Shown here: positions 53,924 through 64,000 of the stretch, one piece after another
How positions within the stretch are numbered: position 1 is the first letter of the stretch
Layout of the letters: every line of letters begins with the position of its first letter
From: Laburnicola sp. R22_1
Lineage: Eukaryota; Ascomycota; Dothideomycetes; Pleosporales; Didymosphaeriaceae
DNA: 64,000 bases
Direction of reading: 5' to 3'
Assembly (NCBI GenBank): GCA_014281115.1
Contig: JACONQ010000004.1
Location: 3,782,001-3,846,000 of the forward strand
The notes under the pieces: generated by a model
Told to the model about the DNA's origin: nothing
The model's input: the letters and a program-made list of their open reading frames with translations, nothing else
Databases searched by the model: none
Position numbers and translations under genes: made by a program

Positions 53924-55857
53924 TTTCACGGATCTCGTCTTCCTTGAGAAGAACGATGGATTGAGTGAATGGACGAATGTGAGGTCCAGATGTACCAGAT
54001 AGCGTTCGTTTATTGTAGCGATGTACGCAAAAGCCAGACGTGTCGATGAAAGAAAGAGAACGATCAGAGAGAGATATCTAAGGCCAACGAATGAGGAACG
54101 GACGTAAGTACGAAAGAAAAGGTCGAGTTCTCTCTCGAACAAAGAAGGACAACAAGAAGAAGGAAGGAAGAAAGGGGAAGGAGAGGGAACCCGCACCCAG
54201 AAATACACCACCAGTCCGACCTCGGGCCGAACTGATGAACGCCATCTAGCCTCGAACGCTCGCTCCAAAGCCCAAACCCCGAGCCCCGAAAAGCCACACC
54301 AACGCTTATTATGTCAAAAATCCAAACTACTGCGTGTTATGTCGCGTGCGTGTGCATGCCTCACCAACAAAGAGAAGAGTTCCAAATTAGACCCCGCCAC
54401 GCCCGCCCACCGGCTCGCCCGCTCAACAGCGAATTCGCCGACCCGAACCGACCGGAGAAAGAAACCGGTCCAGACACCCTCGTATACTCGCTGTCAGAAC
54501 CCACACCAACCCCACCTGACATGCCCATCATCTGCACGACATGCCATGTTGCGGGGGGCCCAGACTGCGCGCGCCAAGCCTGGTAGCCAATTCGACGCAG
54601 CGTATAGTTGTAGCGGGGCGGACATCTGAATCGTGGGTCAGCGTGGAGGGGTCGGCTTTGGAGTTTTGACTCGCACACCCCTATTTTTTCTGGAGAGGGT
54701 GGAGGCACTGGAGGGGTGGAGGGGTAATAGCGTTAGTCTTGGTCTAGAAGTCACTCACTCGCCGCTTCCACTTAATTAAGACTACTATGAAAATATCTTA
54801 CCGCCTTTTCGACCCTGCAACCGCAACCGCAATCGCGACAAGCCCACCCGCCACCTTCTAACCATCACCCACATGGTACACTTTTTCCCAACCCACATGC
54901 AACCGTCAAATCAACCCACCAGCAGTCCACGCCATCCATCCATCCATCCATCCATCCATCCATCCATCCATCCATCCATCCATCCATCTTCTTCGAAAAA
55001 TCCTCATCCCTATTGCCATATCAAAAGTCAGATCGTATCACATCAGTAGTCGATAGCATGATTAAAAAAAAACCAATCAACAATCGCCAAGAATTTTTTT
55101 TTCACATTCATTCTCATTCCCATTCCCCATTCCCTTTTCAAAATTCCATAGATCTTCTCCAGGCCATACTCGCCCACCATCTCATCCTCCCATCCTCCCC
55201 CCCACCATCCTTTCCCCAGACTACCGCCAACACCCTCATCCAACAAAGGAAGGGACTCCAGAGAGGATATCCTGGTAGCCTTAGCGCGCCCGCCCGACAT
55301 TAAAAAAATAGAACAATGTGTCTTCTTTTCTTTCTTCGACGGCTCCCGACGTTGGGAAGAGAAAGATACTTAAGCGTGGAGTGGACCCTGACACTACGGA
55401 TCGAGGTGCTCACTCACCGCACAAACACAAAAAGACGTGCACTACTTAGTAGGTAGCACGGCTACGAGTTTTCGGTGTCAAAGAATGATACACAGTACAG
55501 TACAGTAACAGGATAGAGAAAAGACATGACCGCTAGCAAGATCATCAAAACCTCATCGAGTAAAGATGCAGAATTCATTTTCCTTTTACGAATATATCGC
55601 GTACCTCGCACGGTACTGCATCTCACGGCCTTCATGCCACCCACGCTCCCAGATACTGTGATCCCATTCATAGCTTCGTTCGTAACATGATGAACTTCAG
55701 CCAAAGTTCCCCATGCGATCTATGCAACAAAGGATTTCAACAAACGCCGGTATCCTGCAGTAAACTCCTCTACCCAAGGGGAGCCGAAGACCTAAACAAA
55801 TCAAATGAAAGTCACTGATGCTCGTGAAGAAAGGAACGTGTGTAGGGCACTAGAAAA
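53924..55857. other. 1.9-kb region without a recognisable gene
   Basis: Holds the Grh1 3' flank side and the zinc-finger gene 3' flank. The + strand is C-rich between 54800 and 55270 and includes a long ATCC microsatellite. Open frames are short and unbiased. A small unannotated gene cannot be excluded. Confidence 0.45.
54932..54988 (+). repeat. (ATCC)n tetranucleotide microsatellite
   Basis: About 14 perfect tandem ATCC units in the gene-free stretch. Perfect repeats of this length are expected to be length-polymorphic. Confidence 0.95.
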
Positions 55858-57428
55858 TCATCTTATGTCCAGCTGAAAAGGTTTGAACTTGCCGCCGACG
55901 GCACCACAACGGGGACATCGCGCAGTTCGGCCTCGCGAATGCTCCGTGACAAGGACATCGACACAATCTTGGCAGAGGCCGCATATACATTCTGAGCACG
56001 CATAGCTCTCTTTAAGTATAGACAGTTTCCGACAGGCGGCACAGTAAATCTGCACAGGATGCAAGTATGCTGGTGATGAGTCCGAGAGGCCTTGCGAGGG
56101 AATATGGAAATGTGCGCCTGCTGTTGCCGACTCGATGGATGACTCTACAGACGGAAACGGCTGTAGGTCTGATAATTCCGGGGCTGGTGGCGTTAACGCG
56201 TTCTGCAGTGGTGATGCTGCATACGACGTGAACTGAGCCGCGACGAAAGGCGGCATTGACGTCCGACCGAGCATGTGCGGGGAGTGGTTGGGGGATCCGG
56301 GGACCTAGATTCGTCTTAGTGCATGGCATTGGTGTATGCTCGCATGAAGATTTACTGGAGTGAGATCTCTGCTGTCTTCCTCTGTTGCTGAAGCCGCGGC
56401 ATCGATGAGGTCCTCCCATCGCTTCCCGAGAAGAGCAGCAGCAGCTTGTGGTTCGGCCGAGAACGCCTTCCGATCGTGGCTTATCCTCCGCCCATGCTCC
56501 TTTGACTCCTGCCGCTCGTGTTTGGGTTTGCGAGCATTCTGTCCTACCGACGACTTGCGCGGTCTGTTGGGCTTTATGGAGCGAGGAGCCGGCGGCAGGG
56601 TAGAGGAGCGCCCGGGCGGCGAGCGAGCGAGCGACGAGGGTAGCAGTTCGCGCTGCAGCGAGGTAGCGGTGTAGTATGGCTCTTCTGTAGCAGTAAATTG
56701 GTGTTCCAGGGCCATGGGCGCAAAACGAGCGCGGGGTCTGTAGCTCTTCGAATCGGGCTCAGACGTCGCGTCCTGCAGCAGCAACTGCGTTAACATATGC
56801 AGAGGACGCGGACCAGCTGTGACGCAGCGACTTACCGGGTCAGAGTCCCAGTCGTAGTCTGGACGGTGGTTGTGCAGCGAGGCGAGCGCGGCCGCCGCCG
56901 TGGCAGCGGGCAGCAGCGAGGGCCGGCGCAGCTCGTCCGAGGTCCTGGGCGTCATGGAGCCATACTCCTCATGGAAAAAGGCATTGTGCTCGCCAACGCC
57001 ATAGCCTTGCCATTGTGTCAGTCCCCGCTGAGCTGGAGAGACGTGGGCACCCACCTCCAATTGTAGTGGGGGGTAACGGCGGGGGACGCTCCTGCGGCGT
57101 GGGAGGCGTGTTGACCATCAGCATGAAGCTCTCCTCGGTGGCGGGGAGCTTGGAGATGTAGTGCTCGGGGTGGGCGCGGCGGATGTGCTCCTGCATAGAG
57201 CGGTATCGCTTTTCCTGTAGAGCTGTGTTATTGCGGCTCTGCGAGCTGAGTGCCGCCGAGGGGCATGACGCAGAGCGGCGGACAGGACTCGAGAGCACTC
57301 ACGCCAGTGCAGCGCTTGCGACAGGCGGACCCGTCGTGGTTGCGCAGCGGACAGACGACGACATTGTTCTCGTCTGAAACCGAGAAGGAGCCCGTGAGCG
57401 AGGCCCGCGGCGGCATGGCAGCGAGCAT
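55858..57428 (-). CDS. Zinc-finger protein with N-terminal C2H2-like finger and C-terminal RING-like finger
   Basis: Five exons, 57428-57303, 57214-57055, 57005-56836, 56784-56356 and 56304-55858; 443 residues, phases consistent. The N-terminal part reads VVCPLRNHDGSACRKRCTG, then (exon 2) EKRYRSMQEHIRRAHPEHYI: a C2H2-like finger split by intron 1. A Pro-rich linker, a poly-Ala helix, and a basic disordered centre (PKHERQESKEHGRRISHDRK) follow. The C-terminus has eight Cys/His in YCAACRKLSILKESYACSEC, ICGLCQDCVDVLV and RTARCPRCG, a RING-like zinc-binding fold. The function is unknown; ubiquitin ligase or nucleic-acid-binding roles are both possible. An internal ATG at 57416 could also serve as start. 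An in-frame stop lies directly upstream of 57428. Confidence 0.75.
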
Positions 57429-58639
57429 CTACCCTCGGACGGAGCCGAGCGCGGTGGTGGGCGGCAGCGGGACGGACGGCGGGCGTCAATGGCGGACGGG
57501 GAGCTGCAGACAGCTTGCGGGAGCTCTGGTTGCGCGGCAGGTGAGCTGTAGGGAGCTATGGGTGTTGCAGAGGCTGGTGGGCCGGCGGGCACAACGCAAG
57601 CTCTGGCAGTTTGCGGCGGATACTGAGGGGCTTTGAAAGAAGGCGAGGTGGGGGAGGCCGTATCCTGGCTGGGCAGTGAGGAACTGCCAGGCCAGCTCGA
57701 GCTCCAGGCAGTGGCCCTCGGTGCGGGTGCATAGAGGCAATCCGCTACTAGTCCCAGCCTCTCTGCTGCCCTGGTGCTGCTGGCAGGACAGAGGAGCTCT
57801 GACAGGCTGCGTTCACTGTTTCGCATGCCCACGCCCACGCCCACGCCCACGCCCAAGTGCGCCAGCGAGCCCTGCCCAATCCGCGGCCGGCCACACTGCC
57901 GCCGGGCCAACGACCACGACAAAGTGCATCGCTACGCAGCTGGCCTGCTCACGGCCGTCGCCCTTCTCCCTCGTCGTCGGTCGGGTCAGTGGTTGCTGGA
58001 CAGTACCAGTTGCTGCTCGCCAGAGATGGTGGAAGCCATCGTTTCCGCGCCCAGGGGCCAGGGGGGACATTCCCCCTCGCTCGCCTACCCCTCTGCCTGC
58101 AATTCCAGTAGTCGGAACAAGTGACGTGCGACGAGCTGGGCGGTCGTTGATCGACTGTGTAAGCCGTCCGATTCTGTTTCGATCGCCGACGGTCTCGTGA
58201 TTTGTCAAGCCTGTTGTAAGCCAGGATTGGCAGCGCGTCCTCCCGCCGCTCGCAACATGATCCGAGAGAGACACCGGAATGGAGACGCGTAGAGGCACAT
58301 TGTTGTCGCGAGAGATGTTTGTCGGTCGGAACGCGCAGGGCATGGTGAGAACGCACAGGTTGACGAGATGGTTTGTCGATGGCTTGTTGATGGCAGCACG
58401 CCCATCGTCGCTTCCCGTCACCAAAACCGACCGTCGGGCCTGAGCACCCGCGTATTCCTCCCTTACCACCGTCATCTAAGCCTAAGGCGCTTGCTCGCTC
58501 TCCCATGTGCACTCGTCCTACCTCGTCGGAAACCCTTTTATTGTCCGCGAACCTGCTCTCCATGACAGCTGCGTCCGTGCCTTGATGCGCATTTCGTCCA
58601 GCAACGTTGAGCAAACCTCTGCCTACGGGCAGCCTGGCT
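57429..58639. other. 1.2-kb divergent intergenic region
   Basis: Lies between divergent start codons of the zinc-finger and metallo-beta-lactamase-like genes, so probably contains both promoters. It includes a (CCCACG)n repeat near 57833-57858. Long overlapping open frames on the minus strand have no domain or codon support. Confidence 0.5.
57833..57858 (+). repeat. (CCCACG)n hexanucleotide repeat
   Basis: Four to five tandem CCCACG units in the divergent intergenic region. Confidence 0.8.
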
Positions 58640-59830
58640 ATGTCTTGCACGGTAAAGTCCTTGAACGGCGACACCGTCTTCCTGCTCACCTTCTGCCCTC
58701 CTCCATCCGCCCCGTTTGCTTCCCCCGCCCTTTTTCCTGCTTCTTTCGCCATTCTTATCGATCCCTGGCTGTCTGGCCCGGCCACCATCGTGGCCAGCTT
58801 CTTCTCCATTTCCGAGCAGAGGACGAGGCCGTGCATCTCCTCCTTGAAGGAACTGGCCCAAGAGCCGGATCTTATACTCATCTCGCAAGACAAACCCGAT
58901 CACTGCCACGAAGGGACTTTGCGGCAGCTTCCTCACGACTGCCAGTCGACTGTTCTGGCCATCCCGGCGGCAGCTAGAAAGATACGCTCCTGGAAGCATT
59001 TCAGGCCTGAGTTGGTTCAGGCTTTGCCCCAGTATCATGTAGGCGACAAGCAGTCCATTTATCGCCAGGTCCTACCCCCGATGTCTCCGCGAGGCTCTTG
59101 TGGAGAGGTGACCGTTGCCTCGATGCCAGCGAAAAGAGACGTCTCAGGCTTACACCATGCAATTGCCATCACCTACCGTCCGCCGTGCAGCGTACTGTCA
59201 GCCAACCCAGGACGGTACTTGGATCTTCCCGAGCTCCCTCCTAGCCCGCCTGCCTCTCCGACATCTTTTCGTACCGTAACATCTTCGCCATGCACCGTTG
59301 TGCCGGCACCATACAATGACCGTGAGAAAACAATGTCATTCCTATATTCGCCACATGGTGTGCCCTATGAAATCATACAGCCATACGCCTCATCTCATTT
59401 GGTTGCTGAGGCTGCATTGCCTCTGACCGCTCTCATTCAGTCCTTCGATCGCGTCGAAAATCCATGGTATCTTGGTGGCAACATCTCGGCTGGTTCTCCT
59501 GGTGGTCTTGAGATCGCACGCAGTCTGTACGCTCGAGCCTGGATCAGTGCGCATGATGCCGACAAAAATAATCGCGGCCTGTCAGTGCTGCAGACTCGGA
59601 TCGGTAAACACGTTCCAGATGATATCAAGGCCCAGCTACTTGAAGGACAGGAAGGGAAGCTGAGGAACATGGTACCAACAACGCTCGTTACACTGGATTC
59701 CGGTGAAGAATACAGGCTAGAGAGTGTGACACTAAGTGGGAGGGCAGTGAAAGTTCCTGCGTCTGGTAGTACCCAACCCGAGTCTTTCCAATACGACCTA
59801 TACCACCAGGGAAACACAGCTACGACTTAA
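58640..59830 (+). CDS. Metallo-beta-lactamase-fold-like protein
   Basis: Single exon, 396 residues, starting at MSCTVKSLNGDTVFLLTF. The N-terminal pattern FAILIDPWLSGPATI, then ISQDKPDHCHEGTLRQLP and TVLAIPAAARKIRSWKHF, resembles the DPWL...DHCHxxTL arrangement of fungal metallo-beta-lactamase superfamily proteins. The classical HxHxDH motif is altered to DKPDHCHE, so metal binding may be incomplete. The C-terminal half has PHGVPYEIIQPYASSHL and SGEEYRLESVTLSGRAVKV. No signal peptide is obvious. Substrate and pathway are unknown. Codon use is even throughout. Confidence 0.65.
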   Translation: MSCTVKSLNGDTVFLLTFCPPPSAPFASPALFPASFAILIDPWLSGPATIVASFFSISEQRTRPCISSLKELAQEPDLILISQDKPDHCHEGTLRQLPHDCQSTVLAIPAAARKIRSWKHFRPELVQALPQYHVGDKQSIYRQVLPPMSPRGSCGEVTVASMPAKRDVSGLHHAIAITYRPPCSVLSANPGRYLDLPELPPSPPASPTSFRTVTSSPCTVVPAPYNDREKTMSFLYSPHGVPYEIIQPYASSHLVAEAALPLTALIQSFDRVENPWYLGGNISAGSPGGLEIARSLYARAWISAHDADKNNRGLSVLQTRIGKHVPDDIKAQLLEGQEGKLRNMVPTTLVTLDSGEEYRLESVTLSGRAVKVPASGSTQPESFQYDLYHQGNTATT

Positions 59831-60194
59831 CATTATAAACAACCCCGCCATATTTCCATAGCGTGGCCGTTACATAAGCGCAAACAATCTTTGTCTTGCT
59901 CTATATATAATCCGCACGCCCCCGCGCCAAATTCCTTCTGCCCACCTTCGCAACCCTTCGCACTCAACAGGTTCAACCCCAACTTTGAGCCTGATTAACT
60001 GACGGAGAAACTAGACGCCCCGGTCTCCGGCGTTGCATTCGTGTGGTTCCCGAACCCTCTCTCCTGGTAAATATATAGCCACCCCGACCGCTCTCAACAT
60101 CGAGCCTCAACTTTGACCAATCTTAGCCTCGACCGATCACAACCTTCGACCGATCCCGACTTCGAAACCATCTCAATACTTCACCGTCGCCAAT
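59831..60194. other. Intergenic upstream of the 2EXR-like gene
   Basis: About 360 bp with a C/T-rich stretch (59910-60100) typical of a fungal promoter or 5' UTR, plus repeated CGACCGATC words near 60120-60155. No other element was seen. Confidence 0.45.
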
Positions 60195-61300
60195 ATGGGG
60201 TCTCATCTTATGACCCAGTTGGGCGACCTTTCGAACAATCCCGACTGCAGGTGCCCGGTCAAGTGCTGCTACTTCGAAGGTTGCTGCACGGGAAAAGCCA
60301 GCAGGCGTTGCGATGCTTCCGACATACCCGAATATGTCGAACCATACGTAAGTCAAAAACCTTAGCTACATCTTCATAGAGTCATGTTAACCTATTATAG
60401 ACTCCCGTCGAGATCCGGAAGCCTGATCCAGCGTCAGCCCACGGCAGGTCCAACTTCTTGCGCCTTCCAGCGGAGCTTAGGAACAGTATCTACGAGTTGA
60501 CCGTTCTCGAGATGGGGGTACTCCATTTGAGTCTGAACCCTACCATCATGGACCACGACAAGAAACATACGTGGGGTATGAACAACAAGTTCGCCCTGCT
60601 AGGTGTCTGTCGCAAGATCTACCACGAAGTTGCACCCTGGGCTTACGGTGCTAACTGGTACGACTTGGAGCGCGGCACGCATAGGGACTTCTCCATCCCT
60701 AAGCATATCGGGATGCCGTACAAGTCGATCCAGCACATGATCCTCATATACCCGCGACAGTACGGACCCTGCTGTTGGGACTTGAGCCACTTCTGGGGAC
60801 ACTTGCTTCGAGACACTGACGCCATGCTCAAGTCGTTTCCGAAGCTGAAGAAACTCATTGTCAAGATGCATTACAATGCGTTTCAACCGCGGTACATCAA
60901 CAACCTGTCGGGTTGGCAGGCCCTAATGGTCAAGCAACCTCGAGAGTCGACGGAGGACCAGAGGGCTCGCATGGTCAAAGTGCTGAAGGCACTGGCACAG
61001 CTGTACGGACAGAAGATGGACAAGCATGTCTACATCGAGTTCGAGAAGTTCATGACCAACGGCGAAGATCCACCTGTCATCTGCCCCCCGGACCATGACC
61101 CTTCACTGATCAACGAAGCCATCATCAAGGCCTACGATCGAAAGATTGATGTGCAGCAACACCTTGAGACGATGTGGCCCTACAAGTGGCCTGTCAACTC
61201 GCCCGACATCCATCGTAGGAAGAAGGTCGTCAAGGAGGAGGATGATGAAGAGGAGGAGGAGGTCAATTGGGAGGACGTATTGATGCCAGCCGGCTCATGA
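60195..61300 (+). CDS. 2EXR/F-box-like domain protein
   Basis: Two exons, 60195-60347 and 60401-61300, joined in phase 0 by a 53-bp intron (GTAAGT...TTATAG); 350 residues. Exon 1 has a Cys-rich segment (CRCPVKCCYFEGCC). Exon 2 opens with FLRLPAELRNSIYELTVLE, the F-box-like/2EXR motif that heads a large family of fungal proteins of unknown function. It continues with LGVCRKIYHEVAPWAYGANW. The C-terminus is acidic (VVKEEDDEEEEEVNWEDVLM). Members may be substrate adaptors for SCF ligases, but that is untested for most. The Cys cluster before the motif is unusual. Confidence 0.7.
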
Positions 61301-62034
61301 GTGTCCTACATGAAACGATTACGGTATCCATAGGCACTGTATGGTAGCCTTTATTAGTACTGTTCGAATGTCATGGGCAGTCAAGCTAGGTAGAAGCAAA
61401 AGCGGTACATGCTGGAAAAGATTTGGGCTGGAATTGGACCGAGACGACTGCCTTTGTATTATGGGAAATCTGTATGTGGAGAGGAGGTCTATATTACATA
61501 CGATCCAGAAGGCAACTGCGAATTCAATCAAAACATATCCTATCAAGCCATTTTGAAGTCTCGATTGTGACGTCCACACAAAGTGCTAAAGTGTAGTCCA
61601 TCGTGCCATTTAGTCGGGCGCAAGCGCACGGCGCCACATCCGCATCCTTTCTCGCCCATACTACTACATATGCTTCATTACTTCCAAGGAATCTAGTTAT
61701 GAGGTATTATTCACGTGGATGTCTTCCCACAGTCACGGCGGAACTCCACCTCGGCTAGGTCGCGATGCGATCGATATGTGTCCCGATGCGGTAAAGGGCG
61801 GATTCTGACGCCCTCTACACATGGACGTGCACCACCCAGAATCCTCGAGTCATATGCTCATACACTAGTGTAGATGCTGTTAAAAAGATAAATAGCTGAC
61901 CAAGTACACACTTATACCCTCACAACGTGAACCCGTTTAACTCCCAACGCCTTCTCCCTAACTTACCTACACCCACGGAACACACACACACACACATCAT
62001 ACTCACCCCACCCAACCCCATAACCACACTCACA
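61301..62034. other. Intergenic upstream of the interrupted DUF2855 gene
   Basis: About 730 bp, GC-moderate, with an (AC)n tract near 61980-61996. It should contain the former DUF2855 promoter. No RNA gene was recognised. Confidence 0.45.
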
Positions 62035-62472
62035 ATGCCCCCACCCACCACCCTCCACATCTTCAACAAAACCAACTACTCCCACCACCGCCTCGTCGCC
62101 CTCCCACCCACCCCCACCCCGCTCCCCAGCCTCGCCCCCTCCTCCCTCCGCCTCAAAACCCGTCTCCTCGGCCTCACAAGAAACAACCTCACCTACGCCC
62201 TCCTAGGCTTCGCAGCAGGCTGGTGGGACATCTACCCGCCGCCTTCCGAAAGCACGCCTGCACCGTACAACGATGGCACGAAGTACGCTTGCATCGCTGC
62301 GTGGGGGTACGCTGATGTTGTGGAGAGTACGGTTGCTGATGTCGCTGTTGGGATGAGCGTGTATGGGTATCTCCGCGTCAGCGATGCGGAGTTCGATGTG
62401 TGTGTCGAAAAGACAGGGTTGAAAGGTCAAATTTTTGTGGTGGATGAGCATAGACGGCATCTCATGGGGATA
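62035..62472 (+). pseudogene. 5' part of a DUF2855-family gene, cut by a transposon
   Basis: The frame starts MPPPTTLHIFNKTNYSHHRL and continues RLKTRLLGLTRNNLTYALLG, GWWDIYPPPSE, YACIAAWGYADVVEST and QIFVVDEHRRHLMGI. This is the conserved N-terminal portion of fungal DUF2855 proteins (normally about 350-400 residues). Homology ends exactly at ...MGI (62472), at a TA dinucleotide, where transposon sequence begins. The rest of the gene is not in the window; it may lie beyond the transposon. If transcribed, the frame would add about 16 transposon-encoded residues before a stop. The family has no established biochemical function. The coding strand switches from C-rich to G-rich near 62230. Confidence 0.8.
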
Positions 62473-64000
62473 CCCTGCCTTGGCAGTCAATGCGCGCAAT
62501 CAGTCAACGCGCGCTGGAGAGATGCAACACACCAACTTTGCCACACCATAACTCCACCAATATGGATCCCATCGAGGCTGCGATTACAGCAATTGAATCG
62601 CTAGGACCAGGAGAAAATTTTACGTATACAGAAATGGCGAAAAGATTTGGTGTTGTACGGTCTACGTTAACGCGAAGGCACCAACGCGTATCGCGCGCGC
62701 GCGAAGTTACCGACAAGAATCGACGAAATCTCAACCAACACCAAGAGAGGGAGCTCCTACGATATATTGAACGCCTTACTGAGCGTGGCCTACCTCCTAC
62801 ACGTCAAATGATACGGAATTTTGCGTCCTGTATTATTAAGAAGGATGTCTCAATGGCGTGGGCTGATCGATTTATCAAGCGCCACCAAGAGGACTTAATA
62901 ATAAGGTGGTCAACTGGGCTTGATAGGAATCGCCACAACGCTGATTCAGAGGCAAAATACAGGCTCTACTTTGAGCTTCTGCATAAGAAGATTGCAAAGT
63001 ACGGTGTAGAACCTCAGCATACGTACAATATAGATGAGAAAGGCTTTCTCCTCAGTATCACCGGCCGTTCGAAAAGGGTGTTCAACAGGCCTCTATACAT
63101 AAGTCGACAAGTAAGGCAGGCACTACAAGACAGCTCTCGCAAGTGGATTTCAACACTCGCATGTATTTGCGCTGACGGCTCTACTGTTGATCCAGCCCTA
63201 GTCTACAGGTCCAACGCTGAGACCCTACAATCAAGCTGGGTTGAAGAAATCGACAGTAACTCTCATAGAGTCTTCATCACCTCATCAACCTCTGGCTGGT
63301 CAAACAATCAAATCGGCATCGCATGGCTCAAACAGGTGTTTGATCGGTGTACGAAACCAAAAGCTAGACGATCATATCGACTACTAATAGTTGACGGCCA
63401 CAGGTCTCACCTTACTATGGATTTTATCGACTACTGTGACCAGAACAGGATTCTCCTTGCGATATTTCCTCCTCATTCAACCCATACGTTACAGCCTCTC
63501 GACGTCTGTGTGATCAAGTCTCTCTCAGCTACTTACTCACAAGAGTTGTCAGAATATCTCTACAGGAGCCAAGGACTATCAACAGTCGCAAAGAGAGATT
63601 TCTTCACCCTTTTCTAGAAGTCCTGGATCACTACTGCTACGCCGCAATTGATCATAAGAGCTTTTGAATGTACAGGGATCTGGCCACCAGATTCGTCAAC
63701 TATCCTCAAGAGGTTCAGTCAAGAGACTCCACCAGAGCGAGAATCACGAGAGAGCTCTACGTCAATACTCAGCGCGTCAGACTGGCGTAGAATTGAGCGA
63801 CTATTACGCTCTACCGTCAAGGATATCGCCACCGAGGCGTCGCGCAAGCTCAGCCAAACTATACATACAATCTCTGTACAAAAGCAACTCCTAGAGCATG
63901 AAAACTAGGGCCTTCGAGAGGCGCTAATCAACCAAAAAGGCGCCAAACAAAGGGCAAGACTCTGCCCTTTGAGCAACCTAATGAGTGGCATAGCGGAGCT
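62473..64000 (+). mobile_element. pogo/Fot1-type (Tc1/mariner superfamily) DNA transposon, right end outside window
   Basis: The element begins immediately after the TA at 62471-62472, as expected for TA-targeting Tc1/mariner-pogo transposons. The first bases are CCCTGCCTTGGCAGTCAATG, followed by a GCGCGC-containing near-repeat (CAATGCGCGC ... CAACGCGCGC). The single transposase frame starts about 90 bp inside. The right TIR and second TA are not in the window, so the left boundary rests on the break in DUF2855 homology. Confidence 0.8.
62562..64000 (+). pseudogene. Decayed pogo/Fot1-type transposase
   Basis: The start MDPIEAAITAIESLGPGENF leads an N-terminal psq-like helix-turn-helix (YTEMAKRFGVVRSTLTRR). 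A CENP-B-type DNA-binding domain follows (LNQHQERELLRYIERLTERG, PPTRQMIRNFA). The catalytic DDE/DDD core shows YNIDEKGFLL, LLIVDGHRSHLT and PPHSTHTLQPLDVCVIK. The frame is broken by TAG at 63615-63617, where family members usually have Trp, and by TAG at 63906-63908. It is then shifted by an apparent one-base loss in the A run at 63934-63938, after which the expected tail reads on in another frame to the window edge. Both nonsense codons fit G-to-A or C-to-T changes. The copy should be unable to move by itself. Confidence 0.9.

Noticed and set aside
57299..58475. Long overlapping frames on both strands between the zinc-finger and metallo-beta-lactamase-like genes
   Set aside because: High GC gives long chance frames; none continues a neighbouring gene or shows a domain.

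Overview
The window looks like nuclear DNA of a filamentous ascomycete, most likely a dothideomycete (Pleosporales-like). That placement is inference from gene repertoire, short GT-AG introns of about 44-110 bp, compact gene spacing, and an AT-rich block that looks like RIP-degraded repeat DNA. No CRISPR, operon, phage or organellar features were found, and no tRNA or rRNA gene was recognised. All exon models were built by eye from splice signals and reading-frame continuity. Most join with exact phase agreement.

Layout. 1-11800: three minus-strand genes: a partial disordered protein, a long Mto1/ApsB-type microtubule-organising protein, and a 1281-residue coiled-coil protein. 12592-20349: an FHA/SNIP1-Pml1-like splicing factor, the GPI-lipid remodelling protein Cwh43 (11 exons), the U3 snoRNP protein Utp6, and a mitochondrial ICT1-type GGQ hydrolase. 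20460-24416: an AT-rich repeat island with matching terminal inverted repeats and a target-site duplication, inserted in the promoter interval between the ICT1-like gene and Nab3. 24787-34262: Nab3, Grc3, Rpa34 and a LETM1-like mitochondrial protein. 34943-53545: a secreted bicupin with a disrupted centre, a SIRT6/7-type sirtuin, the PI4P 5-kinase Mss4, linker histone H1, TAF1, the cap trimethylase Tgs1 and the Golgi protein Grh1/GRASP. 55858-61300: a zinc-finger/RING-like protein, a metallo-beta-lactamase-fold-like protein and a 2EXR/F-box-like protein. 62035-64000: a DUF2855 gene cut by a decayed pogo/Fot1 transposon that runs off the window.

Functionally this is mostly housekeeping DNA. 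Several genes serve ribosome biogenesis and nuclear RNA metabolism (Utp6, Grc3, Rpa34, Nab3, Pml1-like, Tgs1). Grc3 and Rpa34 share a 193-bp divergent promoter. I did not find a convincing new multi-gene system.

The most unusual signals are: (1) abrupt intragenic switches of the coding strand from C-rich to G-rich in about seven genes; (2) the TIR-bounded AT-rich island, containing a telomere-like inverted block and sharing a 91-bp sequence with a relic 26 kb away; (3) a transposon caught interrupting a DUF2855 gene, with RIP-type nonsense codons in its transposase; (4) a frame-disrupted bicupin; and (5) an in-frame, stop-free intron at the catalytic motif of Tgs1.
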